From NCBI GenBank assembly GCA_949295265.1, contig CASFKR010000010.1, positions 1 to 34,011 of the forward strand: 34,011 nt of DNA. The letters are read 5' to 3'. Shown piece after piece: positions 31,535 to 34,011 of the stretch (position 1 is the stretch's first letter; every line of letters begins with the position of its first letter). The position numbers were made by a program, and so were the translations under genes. Under the pieces are notes generated by a model. That model was not told the origin of the DNA. It worked only from the letters and a program-made list of their open reading frames with translations, and did no database searches. Source of the stretch: an uncultured Verrucomicrobiota bacterium (GTDB lineage Bacteria; Verrucomicrobiota; Kiritimatiellia; RFP12; UBA3636).

Positions 31535-33778
31535 ATGTCCACTTCAGAGTCTGCTGTTCCCGCCGCGGCTGCGGCGTTTTCTGCCGCCATGGTTCTGGGA
31601 GCCGGGTTGTGTTCCGCCGCACAGGCGGAGACGTTTGTCGAGTACCCGGACTTTTATACCGGCGAAGACGGCGCCCCCGAGGGCATTGTTTTCGAGACGT
31701 CGGTGTCCGTGCTGACGCCCGCCTACGGGTCGTATGTAAAGGGCCCCGTCACGGTCGTCTTCCGCGCACCCGGCATGCGGCATGTGAAGGCGTTCTGCTG
31801 GGGCGGACCCGAGGACCGTTCTCCGTGGGGAGACGGGCGCGATGTGCTGCTGGCGGAACTCGAGATGGACGGCTCCGAGACGGCGGAGGCGGAGTTCGTC
31901 TTTCCGGCGGATGCGTTTCCCAACGGTCCCACGACCATCCGCATCCACGCGAAGGATGACACCAACCGGCAGGATATCTGCGAGCTGCAGCTGTTCAATC
32001 TCGGCGGCTTCCCGTGGCGGCAGGGTCTGCCGAAAGAGGATCCGCCGGGCGCCAAGGGCATGGCCCTCGTTTTCGCGGATGATTTCGATGGGCCGCTGTC
32101 CATTTCGCCGGATGGACGCGGCGCACGCTATGCGGCGCACAAAACGGGCGGCGGCGATTTCAGCGGCTGGCAGTTTTCCGATCCGGTCGCGGACGGGTAT
32201 CCCTTTTCGCAACGCGATACCTGGCTCCGCATCCATGCGTCCAAGCCCTTCGGCGGCACGGGACGCAGCGGCATTCTGTCTTCTCTGCGTGCAGACGGCA
32301 CCGGCGTCTGCGTTCCCGTTCCTTCCTATTTCGAATGCCGCTTCGTCGCGCATTCGGCCCCCGGTTCGTGGCCCGCGTTTTGGACGCTGACGCGCGGCAC
32401 GCTCGGCATGGATCCCACCGATCCGCTCTACGAGGAGCGCAAGGCCGCCGGTACCGATGAACTCGACATCATCGAGGCGTATGGCGGCTACGGAAAAGGA
32501 AACCCCAACAGCGGCGGTTTCTACAGTCAGGTTACCCACTTCTGGGGACAGGAGCGTCCGGCATGGGCCAACCCGAAGCTTCCCGACGGCTCCGACAATC
32601 CCGACTACCGTCCGACGAGCTTCCGGACGGATACCCTGCAGCTGGGCGAGCGCTCTTCGTGGTCGTGGACGCCCCACACCTACGGGCTCGCCATCACCGA
32701 GACGGATACCGTTTACTACTTTGACAACATCGAAGTCGGCCGCCATCCCACGGGGCCCGTCTCGCTTTCGCAACCGGCGTGGTTCCTCATCAATTACGCC
32801 ATCGGCGGCATCAGCGGCTGGAAAATCGACATGGAACGCTACGGAAACCGCAGTGACATGTGGGTCGATTTTGTCCGCGTCTATTCCGGACGCATCGGCG
32901 AGCCGACGCTGGAGTCGGATGGCTTTGTGTCGGCTGCGCGTCCGGCGCAAGTGACGATTGCCTCGCTCCACGAGGGGGCCGTTCTCCGCTACACGCTCGA
33001 CGGCTCAGAGCCCACGGAGCAGTCTCCGCGCTACACCGGCCCCATCGCCGTTGCGCAGCCCTGCACCGTTACGGCGCGTGCCTTCCCGGCAGCCGGCACA
33101 ACGCTGCTGCCCAGCCCTGCGGCCAAGCTCGTGGTTCGCGCAGCCCCCGGTGTGGATGGTACGGTCGGCATCTCCTTCGTGGACGTGCGCGAAGCGGACC
33201 GGTTGCTGGCCCCGGCGGATGTCGCCGGGTATGAGGCGTTCGCGCAGGGCAACTGGAATCAGGTCGACGCCAAGCCCGGTAAGACGCAGGATTTCGTGAC
33301 GTCGGACGGCCGCGCCTCGCCCGTTCAGCTCGAGATTTCCGGCGATGCGCAAGGCGCCCGCGCGGAACCCTGGGGTTTCAGCGGCAATGACGGCCGTCTG
33401 CAGACCGGTTGCATTCAGCCCGAGCCCGCGCTGACCCTTTCGGGGATTCCCTACAAGAGCTACGACGTGCTCGTCTATCTCACGGCGGGACCCAACAGTT
33501 CGGAAGGTAATGTGCGCATTCAGGCTGCCCCAGATGCCGTCGGCACGGTTCCCGAAGTGAACGGATACGCCTTCAGCCATGGCTGGCTGGGCGGTCAGCG
33601 CGCCATTGCCGCCTCTCTGCCCGGAACAAAGGGCGACAATGCCAACCTGATCCGTTTCTCCGGCTGTTCCGCCTCTTCGATTGTCATTACGCTGGAAAAG
33701 ACCGGCTGGTGGACCGGCATTGCCGCCATCCAGATTATCCCCACCGGCACCAGACCTTCCCGGTTCGGCGTCTACTGA
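31535..33778 (+). CDS. Secreted GH16 family glycanase with accessory domains
   Basis: Exported endo-beta-glycanase of 747 aa. The signal peptide ends near AQA|ET (residue about 25); it lacks a strongly basic n-region, and a Met lies at residue 19. An N-terminal beta domain (about 30-140) precedes the GH16 jellyroll (about 175-455): MALVFADDFDGP, GSWPAFWTLTRG, the catalytic E-L-D-I-I-E at residues 309-314 (nucleophile Glu309, acid/base Glu314), HTYGLAITETDTVYYFDNIEVG and MWVDFVRVYSG. A chitobiase C-terminal-like domain follows (about 467-538: GAVLRYTLDGSEPTEQSPRYTGPI), then a beta-rich C-terminal domain (about 543-740) of a type common in PVC secreted proteins. Laminarinase, agarase, carrageenase or other beta-glycan activity cannot be separated here. 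It sits at the divergent end of the cluster. Confidence 0.92.
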   Translation: MSTSESAVPAAAAAFSAAMVLGAGLCSAAQAETFVEYPDFYTGEDGAPEGIVFETSVSVLTPAYGSYVKGPVTVVFRAPGMRHVKAFCWGGPEDRSPWGDGRDVLLAELEMDGSETAEAEFVFPADAFPNGPTTIRIHAKDDTNRQDICELQLFNLGGFPWRQGLPKEDPPGAKGMALVFADDFDGPLSISPDGRGARYAAHKTGGGDFSGWQFSDPVADGYPFSQRDTWLRIHASKPFGGTGRSGILSSLRADGTGVCVPVPSYFECRFVAHSAPGSWPAFWTLTRGTLGMDPTDPLYEERKAAGTDELDIIEAYGGYGKGNPNSGGFYSQVTHFWGQERPAWANPKLPDGSDNPDYRPTSFRTDTLQLGERSSWSWTPHTYGLAITETDTVYYFDNIEVGRHPTGPVSLSQPAWFLINYAIGGISGWKIDMERYGNRSDMWVDFVRVYSGRIGEPTLESDGFVSAARPAQVTIASLHEGAVLRYTLDGSEPTEQSPRYTGPIAVAQPCTVTARAFPAAGTTLLPSPAAKLVVRAAPGVDGTVGISFVDVREADRLLAPADVAGYEAFAQGNWNQVDAKPGKTQDFVTSDGRASPVQLEISGDAQGARAEPWGFSGNDGRLQTGCIQPEPALTLSGIPYKSYDVLVYLTAGPNSSEGNVRIQAAPDAVGTVPEVNGYAFSHGWLGGQRAIAASLPGTKGDNANLIRFSGCSASSIVITLEKTGWWTGIAAIQIIPTGTRPSRFGVY

Positions 33779-33925
33779 CCTCTGCCGCCTGGCCTCAGTC
33801 AGCGCAGATGGAACGGATGGGCATCGGGCATGCAAATCGCGCTCCCGGTGCCACACCCCTGCCACATCCAGATACCTGCACGTTTCGCGGGTGTCAGAGA
33901 CATGCGAAGGGTGGGTCACTTGACA
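33779..33925. other. Intergenic tail after GH16
   Basis: No gene, hairpin terminator or RNA is recognisable. TTGACA at 33920-33925 immediately precedes the repeat cluster but has no matching -10 at the expected distance. Confidence 0.4.
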
Positions 33926-34011
33926 AAGTAAATGCGACTAATTCAGGGTCAAATTGCGCCATAATGTCACATGGTCGCATTTAGTTGTTCCGAATTTGCA
34001 TTTACTTGTTC
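33926..34011 (+). mobile_element. Probable end of an insertion sequence with multiple short repeats
   Basis: Four related units occur within 86 bp. AAGTAAATGCGAC (33926-33938) is the inverted copy of GTCGCATTTACTT. The 22-nt element at 33973-33994 matches 19338-19359 at 21 of 22 bases. GCATTTACTTGTTC (33998-34011) repeats its core exactly, and an ATGCGACTA block (33932-33940) matches 19325-19333. Clustered direct and inverted copies at an element end are typical of IS21-family termini, where they bind the transposase. The element's genes would be beyond the right edge, so the family is not proved. Confidence 0.55.

Noticed and set aside
33920..33943. TTGACA as a promoter at the right edge
   Set aside because: No -10-like hexamer occurs 16-18 bp downstream; the sequence is part of or next to the repeat cluster.

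Overview
The window is high-GC bacterial DNA with long, dense coding. Its gene content points to an anaerobic, carbohydrate-degrading member of the PVC superphylum (Verrucomicrobiota, Lentisphaerota or Kiritimatiellota). The clues are indolepyruvate:ferredoxin oxidoreductase, a very long SSS-family transporter, large secreted beta-helix-like proteins, a eukaryotic-type hexokinase and many start codons with pyrimidine-rich, Shine-Dalgarno-poor leaders. This placement is inference; no rRNA or tRNA gene is visible.

Region 1 (2-3131, minus strand) reads argF, pyrB and an ExbB/TolQ-type channel gene, so two carbamoyltransferases sit side by side. Region 2 (3383-6881, plus strand) has two tandem, related Ser-rich lipoproteins, then iorA-iorB for aryl-pyruvate oxidation. 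Region 3 (6903-14042, plus strand) has a PilB/GspE ATPase, hexokinase, a glucuronokinase-like GHMP kinase, thioredoxin, a GT4 glycosyltransferase and a UDP-sugar 6-dehydrogenase. The last group suggests nucleotide-sugar and surface-polysaccharide synthesis. Region 4 (14437-19212) is housekeeping: fusA and aspS with clear hairpin terminators, then a convergent maltose-type O-acetyltransferase.

Region 5 (about 19.7-33.8 kb) is a polysaccharide-scavenging cluster. It holds a 28-codon leader frame coupled to a 976-aa secreted beta-strand-rich protein, a second protein of about 1314 aa that repeats that architecture and adds a hydrolase-like half, an SSS symporter, an overlapping GH114-like lipoprotein, a GntR/LacI-hybrid repressor, and a secreted GH16 glycanase with chitobiase-type and C-terminal accessory domains. 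No SusC/SusD pair or PTS is present, so uptake is probably by sodium symport of small products.

The cluster is bracketed by related repeats at 19325-19359 and 33926-34011. They share a 22-nt element (21/22 identical), and the right-hand copy has additional direct and inverted copies, as at the ends of IS21-like elements. The most novel items are the uncharacterised hydrolase-like half of the 22929-26873 protein, its shared N-terminal half with its neighbour, and these flanking repeats.
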